A stretch of 64,000 nucleotides of DNA from the NCBI RefSeq assembly GCF_001424305.1, contig NZ_LMPD01000006.1, positions 451,285 to 515,284 of the forward strand, read 5' to 3'. The position numbers and the translations under genes were made by a program. The notes under the pieces are model-generated. The model did no database searches and had not been told where the DNA came from. It saw only the letters and a program-made list of their open reading frames with translations. Numbering within the stretch: the first letter of the stretch is position 1; the number at the start of each line of letters is the position of its first letter. Source of the stretch: Pedobacter sp. Leaf176. Lineage in GTDB: Bacteria > Bacteroidota > Bacteroidia > Sphingobacteriales > Sphingobacteriaceae. Positions 35,654-43,330 of this stretch are shown here, one piece after another.

Positions 35654-35756
35654 CTATATGATGGAAATTTAATTAATTGGCAAACAATGGCTTAAGTAGA
35701 TTCCTTAATTGAAATTTTTATGTTAGTTTTGTGCCCTGTTTCCACACCAAATTTAT

Positions 35757-36089
35757 ATGAGAAATTTTACTGCACTTATCGTTATTATCTTATCGCTAAG
35801 TTCCTGTAAGAAATCCATTCCTGAACCGGATGCAATTAAATTTCAGGTTTATGCAACGAAGATTGAACATGTAAACCATAATGAGCCAGATATTCTTTAC
35901 TGGTACCTGCGTGAAGGAAAATCAGGAGCCTATTATTATGTTACTTCAACTAAAAGGCTTTCGGATTTTAGTGAATATAACTTTCATAAATGCACGGAAA
36001 CTCCTCCCGACTTAAAAAGAGCAGTTCGGCTGGATGACATTGTAGTTTACCTTCACCACCTGACTGGAATTGTTGCTGAAGATATTTAA
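35757..36089 (+). CDS. Small lipoprotein of unknown function
   Basis: A 110-residue protein with lipobox ending at Cys17 (LSLSSCKKS), so it should be lipid anchored. The mature part is short, with several Tyr and His residues (VNHNEPDILYWYLREGKSGAYYY), probably a beta-rich fold. It shows no known domain. It is followed after about 10 nt by a 40-nt perfect palindrome terminator and stands alone between the cytochrome protein and a response regulator. Confidence 0.65.
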   Translation: MRNFTALIVIILSLSSCKKSIPEPDAIKFQVYATKIEHVNHNEPDILYWYLREGKSGAYYYVTSTKRLSDFSEYNFHKCTETPPDLKRAVRLDDIVVYLHHLTGIVAEDI

Positions 36090-36097
36090 AATCATTT

Positions 36098-36137
36098 TTA
36101 ACGAAAAAAGGAGGCAATTGCCTCCTTTTTTCGTTAA
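36098..36137. terminator. Perfect 40-nt palindromic bidirectional terminator
   Basis: The full 40 nt (TTAACGAAAAAAGGAGGC and its exact complement) is self-complementary with T-rich and A-rich flanks, placed between two convergent genes, so it can end transcripts from both sides. Confidence 0.9.
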
Positions 36138-36153
36138 CACTAGCTACAAAGCG

Positions 36154-36546
36154 CTAAGCCTTTTCGGCTTTATTTGCCCGGCTTTTGTCTATTAAGGCAT
36201 TTATTTGTCCAAGAACGTCGTAAATATCAAATGGCTTGCTTATATAGGCATCTGCAAATGCATCAATTGCTTTTTGTTCACTGTTATTCTGAGCAGACAT
36301 TACAATGATTGGAATGTGCTTGGTAAAAATATCCGTTTTCAAATCTTCGCAAATTTCTGCACCATTTCCATCCGGCAACATCACGTCCAGCAAAAACAAA
36401 TCAGGCATTGCATCCTGAATGTTCTTTTTCAATTCCGAAAATGATGATGATAACTGAAGTTCGAATCCTTCTTCTTTTAAAAGAATCTCAATCACGTTTC
36501 TGATTTCCTGATCATCTTCTAAAATGTGTATTCTCTTTTTTGACAT
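36154..36546 (-). CDS. Single-domain response regulator
   Basis: A 130-residue CheY-like receiver with acidic residues at 11-12, phospho-acceptor Asp54 (LFLLDVMLPDGNG), switch Ser in IIVMSAQNN and Lys in YISKPFD. It ends in a short basic tail and has no output domain. It has no kinase nearby, so its signalling partner is likely encoded elsewhere. The regulator is only loosely linked (36 nt) to the DeoR-type gene upstream. Confidence 0.9.
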   Translation of the reverse strand: MSKKRIHILEDDQEIRNVIEILLKEEGFELQLSSSFSELKKNIQDAMPDLFLLDVMLPDGNGAEICEDLKTDIFTKHIPIIVMSAQNNSEQKAIDAFADAYISKPFDIYDVLGQINALIDKSRANKAEKA

Positions 36547-36582
36547 AATTCAAATTATTGTTTTGGTTTTTATCGGGTAATA

Positions 36583-37347
36583 TTATACGATAGTTACAGT
36601 AACACCTAAACTTTCTAAATGTTTTACAATTTGTTCAGAAATTCCTTTGTCTGTTATGATATGGTCGATTTCTTCCAATCCACATATTTTACCAAAGCCC
36701 CTCTTTCCAAATTTTGAGGAATCAGCAAGCACAACAGTCTTTTGCGATGCAAGAATCATCTTACGATTCAAATGCGCTTCCATAGCATTGGTGGTGGTTA
36801 AACCGAAATCTAAATCGATTCCATCTACACCTAAAAACAACTTATTAAAATAGAAATCGCCTAATACCTGCTCGGCATAACTGCCGGTTACCGACGACGA
36901 GCTCTTTCTTAGTATACCACCGAGTTGTATGACTTCGATGCCAGGCGACCGCATTAATTCCAATGCTACATTCAATGCTGATGTAACAACTGTCAGGTTA
37001 GCAGATGGCTGGATGTTCTTTGCAAAATACAATACGGTTGTTCCGGATGCAATGGCAATCGAATCGTTGTCTTTTAACAATTCTGCCGCCGCTGCGCCAA
37101 TTTTATTTTTTTCGGAAGATTGAATTTTTTCCTTCTCATTAACCGGCCGGTCTATTGTATAGGGGTTATTCATGGTTGCTCCGCCATGAGTTCTAAACAG
37201 TAGATTTTTATCTTCAAGTAATTTTAAATCCTTTCTGATGGTAACAGATGAAACTTTCAATTCCTTACACAAATCCACAACATTGATATATTGATCTCTC
37301 TGTAAACGGCTTATAATTAATTGGTGCCTTTCAGCTAAATTCATCAT
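36583..37347 (-). CDS. DeoR-family transcriptional regulator (GlpR-like)
   Basis: The 254-residue protein has an N-terminal winged HTH (residues 3-60; MMNLAERHQLIISRLQRDQYINVVDLCKELKVS begins MMNLAERHQLIISRL and contains VSSVTIRKDLKLLEDKNLLF). The C-terminal sugar-phosphate sensor domain has EKNKIGAAAAELLKD, IASGTTV and VLADSSKFGKRGF, typical of DeoR proteins. It is divergent from glpD-glpK-glpF across 150 nt, so it very likely represses them and responds to glycerol 3-phosphate, as GlpR does. An inverted repeat TACGA-N2-TCGTA lies 9 nt before its start. Two ATGs at 37347 and 37344 are equally possible. Confidence 0.92.
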   Translation of the reverse strand: MMNLAERHQLIISRLQRDQYINVVDLCKELKVSSVTIRKDLKLLEDKNLLFRTHGGATMNNPYTIDRPVNEKEKIQSSEKNKIGAAAAELLKDNDSIAIASGTTVLYFAKNIQPSANLTVVTSALNVALELMRSPGIEVIQLGGILRKSSSSVTGSYAEQVLGDFYFNKLFLGVDGIDLDFGLTTTNAMEAHLNRKMILASQKTVVLADSSKFGKRGFGKICGLEEIDHIITDKGISEQIVKHLESLGVTVTIV

Positions 37348-37355
37348 GATGCAAA

Positions 37356-37367
37356 TACGATTTCGTA
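37356..37367. promoter_or_regulatory. TACGA-N2-TCGTA inverted repeat, candidate GlpR operator
   Basis: A 5-nt perfect inverted repeat containing TTTCG, 9 nt before the DeoR-family gene. TTTCG recurs at 37442-37446 and 37473-37477 ahead of glpD, as expected if the regulator binds several related half-sites across the divergent promoter. Confidence 0.45.
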
Positions 37368-37497
37368 ATGGGGCAAATTAAACAATTTGTGAAATCATTT
37401 AGGTAAACAAATTAATATTTTTTTAAAGCAATACAATATTATTTCGACAACTATTTCATATAATTGCGTATTGTTTCGTTTTATTATTTTTTAGCGC

Positions 37498-39090
37498 ATG
37501 AACAGAATCCAGAATCCGGTACTTGATGAAAACGTTATCTATGACATCTTAATAATTGGCGGTGGCGCAACAGGCCTGGGAATTGCTTTGGATGCAGCGA
37601 GCAGAGGTTATAAAACCCTTCTCGTTGAACAATCTGATTTTGCAAAGGGAACATCGAGCCGGAGTACTAAACTGGTTCATGGTGGTGTGCGTTATCTCGC
37701 CCAGGGCAATATCGGACTGGTAAAACATGCATTAGAAGAGCGCGGACTTTTGCAAAGAAATGCCGCCCACCTGGTTCACAGAGAAGAATTTATCATACCA
37801 TGTTACAGCAGGTTTTCAGTTATAAAATATTTAACGGGGTTAACGGTTTATGATTGGCTTGCTGGTAAATATAGTTTTGGAAAATCTAAATATCTATCAA
37901 AAAAGGAAACCTTAGTGTTGTTGCCGGAACTAAAAACAAAAGGTTTAAAGGGCGCTATACGATATTTTGATGGCAAGTTTGACGACGCGAGGTTAGCCAT
38001 AAATATTGCGCAAACAGCAATAGAACAGGGCGCTACCCTATTAACCTATACCAAAGTTATTGGCTTGCAAAAAAACGGCGATGCCGTGAATGGAATAATT
38101 ACTGAAGATGTCATCACGGGTAATAAAAATACTTACTATGGAAAGGTTATAATTAACGCAACAGGCGTTTTTGTAGATGATATTTTAAAAATGAACAGTC
38201 CTGATGCTAAAAATATGGTTAGGCCGAGTCAGGGTGTTCATGTGGTCCTTGATAAGAAGTTCATGAATAGTGAATCGGCATTAATGATTCCAAAAACGTC
38301 AGACGGCAGGGTGCTGTTTGCTGTGCCATGGCATGAACACATATTGGTTGGCACGACAGATACGCCACTTAATGAGCACAGCCTGGAGCCAAAGGCACTC
38401 AAAGAAGAAGTGGATTTTATTTTGAATACTGCCTCAGACTATTTTAATCTAAAACCAACTGAAGGGGATATTTTAAGCGTGTTTTCCGGCTTACGGCCAT
38501 TAGCCGCGCCAAAACAGGCAGGCACGAACAGTACGAAAGAAATCAGTCGTGATCATAAATTAATTGTGTCTGCAAGGGGGCTGATAACGATAACCGGCGG
38601 CAAATGGACCACCTATCGCCGCATGGCGGAAGAAACTGTTGATTTAGCCATCAATGAAGCAAAACTCCAGGCGAAACCTTGTTTAACAAGGGAATTAAAA
38701 ATACACGGTTGTACCGACTTTAAAGATGGCAGTTATCTGGATATCTATGGAAGTGACAGGATGAATATTGAAGCCCTAATTGCAGAAGATCCGGAACTAA
38801 ATGCAAAGCTCCATCCCCGTTTTCCTTATGTAAAGGCTGAGGTGGTTTGGGCCATCACAAATGAGATGGCTGAAACTGTTGAAGATATTTTAAGCAGAAG
38901 ATTAAGGGTTTTATTCATAGATGCACAGGCTGCTATAGAAATGAGCAGAACGGTTGCCGCAATTTTAGCAAAAGCGTTACACGCAAATACAGATTGGGAA
39001 GATAACCAAGTTGAAATTTTTAATAAATTGGCTTCGGGTTATATTTATCGGGCCGATAACAAAATAGAGAGAATGGCTTTAGCCAAGTAA
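37498..39090 (+). CDS. glpD: Aerobic glycerol-3-phosphate dehydrogenase (FAD)
   Basis: A 530-residue FAD-dependent oxidoreductase with the N-terminal dinucleotide motif IIGGGATGLGIALDAASRGY (GxGxxG) and the family motifs FAKGTSSRSTKLVHGGVRYL and VVLDKKFM, plus a C-terminal DAO_C domain (about 400-520). It oxidises glycerol 3-phosphate to dihydroxyacetone phosphate at the inner membrane, passing electrons to quinone. First gene of glpD-glpK-glpF; the ATG at 37498 follows a TTTCG-containing operator region controlled by the divergent DeoR-family regulator. Confidence 0.95.
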   Translation: MNRIQNPVLDENVIYDILIIGGGATGLGIALDAASRGYKTLLVEQSDFAKGTSSRSTKLVHGGVRYLAQGNIGLVKHALEERGLLQRNAAHLVHREEFIIPCYSRFSVIKYLTGLTVYDWLAGKYSFGKSKYLSKKETLVLLPELKTKGLKGAIRYFDGKFDDARLAINIAQTAIEQGATLLTYTKVIGLQKNGDAVNGIITEDVITGNKNTYYGKVIINATGVFVDDILKMNSPDAKNMVRPSQGVHVVLDKKFMNSESALMIPKTSDGRVLFAVPWHEHILVGTTDTPLNEHSLEPKALKEEVDFILNTASDYFNLKPTEGDILSVFSGLRPLAAPKQAGTNSTKEISRDHKLIVSARGLITITGGKWTTYRRMAEETVDLAINEAKLQAKPCLTRELKIHGCTDFKDGSYLDIYGSDRMNIEALIAEDPELNAKLHPRFPYVKAEVVWAITNEMAETVEDILSRRLRVLFIDAQAAIEMSRTVAAILAKALHANTDWEDNQVEIFNKLASGYIYRADNKIERMALAK

Positions 39091-39111
39091 TACCTAACCA
39101 AATTTTAAATT

Positions 39112-40602
39112 ATGAGCAAATATATCTTGTCGCTCGATCAGGGAACCACAAGTTCGAGAGCAATTATTTTTAACCATCAGGGAGAAATTGTAGCCATTGC
39201 GCAAAAAGAATTCACACAGATTTACCCGAATGCCGGTTGGGTTGAACACGATCCCATGGAAATCTGGTCTACTCAGTTATCAGTAATGGCCGAAGTAATC
39301 GTAAAGGCAGGCCTGGCGGCAAGAGATATAGACTCTATTGGCATTACCAATCAGAGAGAAACTACAGTTATATGGGATAAAGAAACCGGAGTTCCGGTTT
39401 ATAATGCAATTGTTTGGCAAGACAGAAGAACCTCAGACTATTGCGACGAAATCAGGGCTAAAGGACTAGCGGGTAAAATTCAGCAAAAAACCGGTTTAAT
39501 AATCGACGCATACTTTTCTGCAACTAAGGCAAAATGGATTTTAGACAATGTGGAGGGCGCAAGAGCAAAAGCGGAATCAGGAAAACTAGCCTTCGGCACC
39601 ATAGATAGTTGGCTCATCTGGAAGTTAACAGCCGGAAAAAATCACGTTACGGATGTGACAAATGCATCAAGAACGATGCTATACAACATTAATACCCTGC
39701 AATGGGATGAGGAATTGCTTGAATTGTTTGGCATACCTAAAGAAATGTTACCCGAAGTAAAATCATCTAGTGAGGTTTATGGCGAAACTGCCGGAAACAT
39801 CATTGCGGCGAAAATACCAATCGCAGGTATAGCCGGCGACCAGCAATCTGCACTTTTTGGACAGATGTGTACCGAAATAGGAATGGTAAAAAATACCTAT
39901 GGTACGGGTTGTTTCATGCTGATGAATATTGGCAGTGAAGTCAAAATTTCTTCAAATAACCTTTTGACAACCATTGCCTGGAAAATTAAAGATGAAGTTC
40001 ATTATGCATTGGAGGGCAGCATTTTCATTGGTGGTGCTGTTGTTCAATGGCTTCGTGATGAACTTGGCTTAATTTCAAAATCGGCCGATGTGGAAGTGCT
40101 GGCGAAAAAAGTTCCGGATACACAGGGTGTTTATATTGTTCCGGCTTTCGCCGGATTGGGTGCTCCACATTGGGATCAGCATGCCCGGGGTACGATAACA
40201 GGATTAACCAGAGGCACCAATAAATCACATCTGGCAAGGGCGGCTTTGGAAAGTATTGCTTATCAAACCATGGATGTACTTAAAGCAATGGAGGCCGATG
40301 CCGGAGTCAGAATTTCAGAACTGCGCGTAGATGGCGGCGCAACCGCGAACAATTTGCTGATGCAATTTCAAGCCGACCTATTGAAAAGCAAGGTTGTAAG
40401 ACCGGAAGTAACTGAAGTAACCGCCATAGGTGCAGCATACCTGGCTGGTTTGGCAACCGGCTTTTGGGGCAGTATTGATGAAATTCGTTCCCAATGGAAA
40501 ATAAACCAGACTTTTTCTGCTGCTGAAGGTATTGATAACCGGGAAAGAATAAAAGGCTGGAACAGGGCTGTAAAAGCTGCCCGTGTTTGTTCTCAGGATT
40601 AG
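39112..40602 (+). CDS. glpK: Glycerol kinase
   Basis: A 496-residue FGGY kinase with the DQGTTSSRAIIF phosphate loop, the QKEFTQIYPNAGWVEHDP motif, NQRETTVIWDKETG and YFSATKAKWIL, and the C-terminal FGGY signature region LRVDGGATANNLLMQFQAD. Length matches E. coli GlpK (502). It phosphorylates glycerol with ATP to glycerol 3-phosphate for the GlpD enzyme encoded 21 nt upstream. The internal spacing to glpF is 39 nt. Confidence 0.97.
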   Translation: MSKYILSLDQGTTSSRAIIFNHQGEIVAIAQKEFTQIYPNAGWVEHDPMEIWSTQLSVMAEVIVKAGLAARDIDSIGITNQRETTVIWDKETGVPVYNAIVWQDRRTSDYCDEIRAKGLAGKIQQKTGLIIDAYFSATKAKWILDNVEGARAKAESGKLAFGTIDSWLIWKLTAGKNHVTDVTNASRTMLYNINTLQWDEELLELFGIPKEMLPEVKSSSEVYGETAGNIIAAKIPIAGIAGDQQSALFGQMCTEIGMVKNTYGTGCFMLMNIGSEVKISSNNLLTTIAWKIKDEVHYALEGSIFIGGAVVQWLRDELGLISKSADVEVLAKKVPDTQGVYIVPAFAGLGAPHWDQHARGTITGLTRGTNKSHLARAALESIAYQTMDVLKAMEADAGVRISELRVDGGATANNLLMQFQADLLKSKVVRPEVTEVTAIGAAYLAGLATGFWGSIDEIRSQWKINQTFSAAEGIDNRERIKGWNRAVKAARVCSQD

Positions 40603-40641
40603 ATAATAATACTACTGATTTTAGACTTTAAAGAAAATAAT

Positions 40642-41379
40642 ATGACAGAATTTGTTGCGGAATTTATTGGTACAGCACTGATAATTCTTCTTGGGAATGG
40701 TGTAGTGGCCAATGTGGTACTAAAAGGAACGAAGGGAAACGATAGTGGGTGGATGGTTATAACAACGGCATGGGCACTGGCTGTTTTTATTGGTGTGGTT
40801 ATCGCAGCCCCTTATAGCGGAGCACACCTGAATCCTGCTGTAACGATAGCCTTGGCCATAACACAAAAATTTGCCTGGATAAAAGTTCCTTACTACATAA
40901 CTGCACAACTATGCGGTGCAATGGCAGGCGCTTTTTTAGTATGGATAATTTACAAAGACCATTTTGATCTGACAGAAGATAAAGGTTTAAAAGCCGCTCC
41001 TTTTGCTACATCGCCGGCCATCAGAAATTTAAAATCCAACCTGTTTTCAGAGATCATCGGAACTTTCGTACTTATATTTGTAATATTTTATTTTACCAAT
41101 GCTGAAATGGGCACTGAAAAAACACCCATCGGATTAGGTTCAATCGGGGCAATCCCGGTTGCATTTTTAGTTTGGGTAATCGGACTTGGCTTGGGCGGCA
41201 CAACTGGTTATGCAATTAATCCTGTAAGGGATTTAGGTCCAAGGATCATACATGCCATTATTCCTATGAAGGGTAAAGGAAGCAGTGACTGGGCCTATTC
41301 ATGGGTACCGATTGTTGGACCGGTATTAGGTGCAACTTTGGCCGCTTTACTTTATCTCGCTTTAAATTTTAAATATTAG
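40642..41379 (+). CDS. glpF: Glycerol facilitator (aquaglyceroporin)
   Basis: A 245-residue six-helix MIP protein with both half-membrane signature loops: the first NPA in SGAHLNPAVTIALA (about residues 60-70), and the second as NPVRD in AINPVRDLGPR. The NPV in place of NPA and the following Asp are usual in GlpF. It lets glycerol diffuse across the inner membrane for trapping by GlpK. The last gene of the glycerol operon, it ends before a terminator at 41495-41524. Confidence 0.95.
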   Translation: MTEFVAEFIGTALIILLGNGVVANVVLKGTKGNDSGWMVITTAWALAVFIGVVIAAPYSGAHLNPAVTIALAITQKFAWIKVPYYITAQLCGAMAGAFLVWIIYKDHFDLTEDKGLKAAPFATSPAIRNLKSNLFSEIIGTFVLIFVIFYFTNAEMGTEKTPIGLGSIGAIPVAFLVWVIGLGLGGTTGYAINPVRDLGPRIIHAIIPMKGKGSSDWAYSWVPIVGPVLGATLAALLYLALNFKY

Positions 41380-41494
41380 CATGAATTAAGATCAAAATAT
41401 TTCTCTAAAAGACGTGCAACTAAAACCAATGTTTAATAACTTTGTTTCTTAAATGATTCATTCATGTTTGAGCGCATGTTTGGGTTTAGATATG

Positions 41495-41524
41495 GGATAG
41501 ACTGCAAAGTCTATCCTTTTTTTT
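41495..41524 (+). terminator. Rho-independent terminator of the glp operon
   Basis: GGATAGACT / AGTCTATCC, a 9-nt stem with loop GCAA followed by eight Ts. Confidence 0.9.
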
Positions 41525-41639
41525 ATCAGAAATTTTCTTGTACCGTCTAATCAAACATTATACTATTTCTTTTGTTAATGAGACGATAACATTGGTAGGG
41601 ACCTGAATTCAAGCTTGATACGTGTAAAAGAATGTTATT

Positions 41640-41667
41640 AATGCAGGATTTATATCCTGCATTTTTT
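41640..41667 (+). terminator. Second rho-independent terminator
   Basis: AATGCAGGAT / ATCCTGCATT, a 10-nt perfect stem with loop TTAT followed by a T run, close before the convergent aldo/keto reductase gene. It can also serve that gene in the other direction. Confidence 0.8.
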
Positions 41668-41696
41668 AAATCTCTCCTACAATTTATTAAGCTTAC

Positions 41697-42533
41697 CTAA
41701 GCAGATATCATTTCAAATTCCTCATCTGATAAGTTAATTGCTACCGCTTTCAAATTCTCTTTTAAATGGTCAACAGATTTTGTTCCAGGTATCAATAAAA
41801 TATTCGGAGAACGTTTTAATAACCAAGCCAATGCAATTTGAGCGGTAGTCGCATTATGCCGTTCTGCTATTGATTTGATTTTACTTTCCAGCTTGGAGGG
41901 CCCTGATGCAAGAGGATACCAAGGTATAAATGCCAATCCTTGTGCTGCCGTATATTCTAGTACACTTTCCCACTGCCGGTTTCCGATATTGTACAGGTTT
42001 TGTACAGATGCGATTGGTAAAATCTCCTGTACCCGCTCTATCTGCTCAATGCTAACTTCGGACAAGCCGACATAACGTATTTTACCTTCCTGTACAGCTT
42101 CAACAACGGGTTTTAAAGTTTCTGACACATCTACATTCGGATCTATCCGGTGCAACTGCCATAAACCAATTGAATCCGTTTTTAACCTTTTTAAGCTGCC
42201 TTCTATATTTTCACGGATATTTTCCGGCGTACCATTGGGGATCCAGTTATTTGGCCCCGGTCGGTCAAAACCTCCTTTTGTCGCAATCAATATGTCAGAT
42301 GTATAGGGATAAAGCGCCTCTGCAATCAAAGATTCGTTAAATTTGGGTCCGTAAGCTTCTGCTGTATCTATAAAATTGACACCGCCGGCAACCGCCGCCT
42401 GTAAAACTGTCTTTGCATTCTCTCTGTCGTCCACTTCTCCAAAAACGCCTTTTCCTGTCAACTGCATTGCGCCGTAACCCAGGCGGTTTACTTCGAAATC
42501 TCCGATTTTGAAAGTTAATGATTTGTTTTCCAT
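41697..42533 (-). CDS. Aldo/keto reductase
   Basis: A 278-residue TIM-barrel reductase. It opens with RLGYGAMQLTGKG and has the catalytic Asp-Tyr region FIDTAEAYGP, the Lys motif DILIATKGG, the His in LWQLHRIDP and the NADPH-binding segment ILLIPGTKSVDHLKENLKA. It should reduce aldehydes or keto sugars with NADPH; the substrate is not predictable. The nearest relatives in memory are oxidoreductases of the YdbC / AKR11-like class. It is monocistronic. Confidence 0.93.
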   Translation of the reverse strand: MENKSLTFKIGDFEVNRLGYGAMQLTGKGVFGEVDDRENAKTVLQAAVAGGVNFIDTAEAYGPKFNESLIAEALYPYTSDILIATKGGFDRPGPNNWIPNGTPENIRENIEGSLKRLKTDSIGLWQLHRIDPNVDVSETLKPVVEAVQEGKIRYVGLSEVSIEQIERVQEILPIASVQNLYNIGNRQWESVLEYTAAQGLAFIPWYPLASGPSKLESKIKSIAERHNATTAQIALAWLLKRSPNILLIPGTKSVDHLKENLKAVAINLSDEEFEMISA

Positions 42534-42686
42534 TTTTGTGATTAATTATTTAAGGATAAACGGCAATAAGCAACTATTGTTTAATGATTTATATAGCTAG
42601 CATTACTAATTGATAAACCCGTGACTTTCATTTTTATAAAACCTTAAACCCGGATGCTTTGTTGTAAAATCAAAAACAACATTAAT

Positions 42687-43274
42687 ATGAAAAAATTATT
42701 TTACACAGGCATGCTTGCAACAGCCCTATTAACGATGCAAGCCTGCAACAGCGGCTCGAAAGACGCAAAAGAAAATGCAGACAGTTTAAATATGAGTAAA
42801 GATACCACAGCAAATGCTGGAGCAACAGGTGGTATCGCGGTAGAAGAAAGCGACGCTAAGTTTGCTACGGAAGCAGCCGTTGGTGGTATGGCAGAAGTTT
42901 CCTTAGGTAAACTGGCCCTTGAAAAGTCTACCAATGCATCTGTTAAAGAATTTGCAACCATGATGGTTAACGATCATGGAAAAGCAAATGAAGAGTTGAT
43001 GAGTATTGCAGCTGCAAAAAACATTACTTTGCCGGCTGATGTAGATGAAGAACATAAGAAAAAAGCAGATGACTTGAGCAAAAAAAGCGGTAGAGATTTT
43101 GATAAAGACTATGTTGATGCAATGGTTGACGGCCACAAAAAAACATTAAAATTAATGCAGGATGAAGCTAAAGACGGAAAAGACGCAGAATTGAAGGCAT
43201 TTGCCGCCAAAACAGCTCCTATTGTTCAGGCGCATCTTGATATGATTAACAAAATTAAAGATGGAATGAAATAG
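42687..43274 (+). CDS. DUF4142 ferritin-like lipoprotein
   Basis: With the ATG at 42687 (not the first possible one at 42654) the product is 195 residues and starts MKKLFYTGMLATALLTMQAC with lipobox Cys20. A Ser/Ala linker follows, then a helical domain (about 55-195) that matches DUF4142, a ferritin-like four-helix bundle: SLGKLALEKSTNASVKEFATMMVNDHG and DYVDAMVDGHKKTLKLM. The His residues in DHG and DGH positions are typical. The family is periplasmic, often stress induced; the function is unproven. A terminator follows. Confidence 0.9.
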   Translation: MKKLFYTGMLATALLTMQACNSGSKDAKENADSLNMSKDTTANAGATGGIAVEESDAKFATEAAVGGMAEVSLGKLALEKSTNASVKEFATMMVNDHGKANEELMSIAAAKNITLPADVDEEHKKKADDLSKKSGRDFDKDYVDAMVDGHKKTLKLMQDEAKDGKDAELKAFAAKTAPIVQAHLDMINKIKDGMK

Positions 43275-43299
43275 TATCCATTATTTAAATAAGAATAGT

Positions 43300-43330
43300 A
43301 AGTCCTTTCATTTAATGAAAGGACTTTTTT
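43300..43330. terminator. Terminator between DUF4142 and ligD
   Basis: AAGTCCTTTCATT / AATGAAAGGACTT with a T-rich tail on the + strand, in the 55-nt gap between convergent genes; it can serve both. Confidence 0.85.

Larger units (their letters stand above)
41380..41696. other. 317-nt region between glpF and the aldo/keto reductase gene
   Basis: It contains two strong + strand terminator hairpins, 124 nt apart, and a TAACTTTG that resembles a Bacteroidota -7 box (41437-41444) without a clear upstream partner. No ORF of note. The double terminator leaves room for a short non-coding RNA between or before them. Confidence 0.5.
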
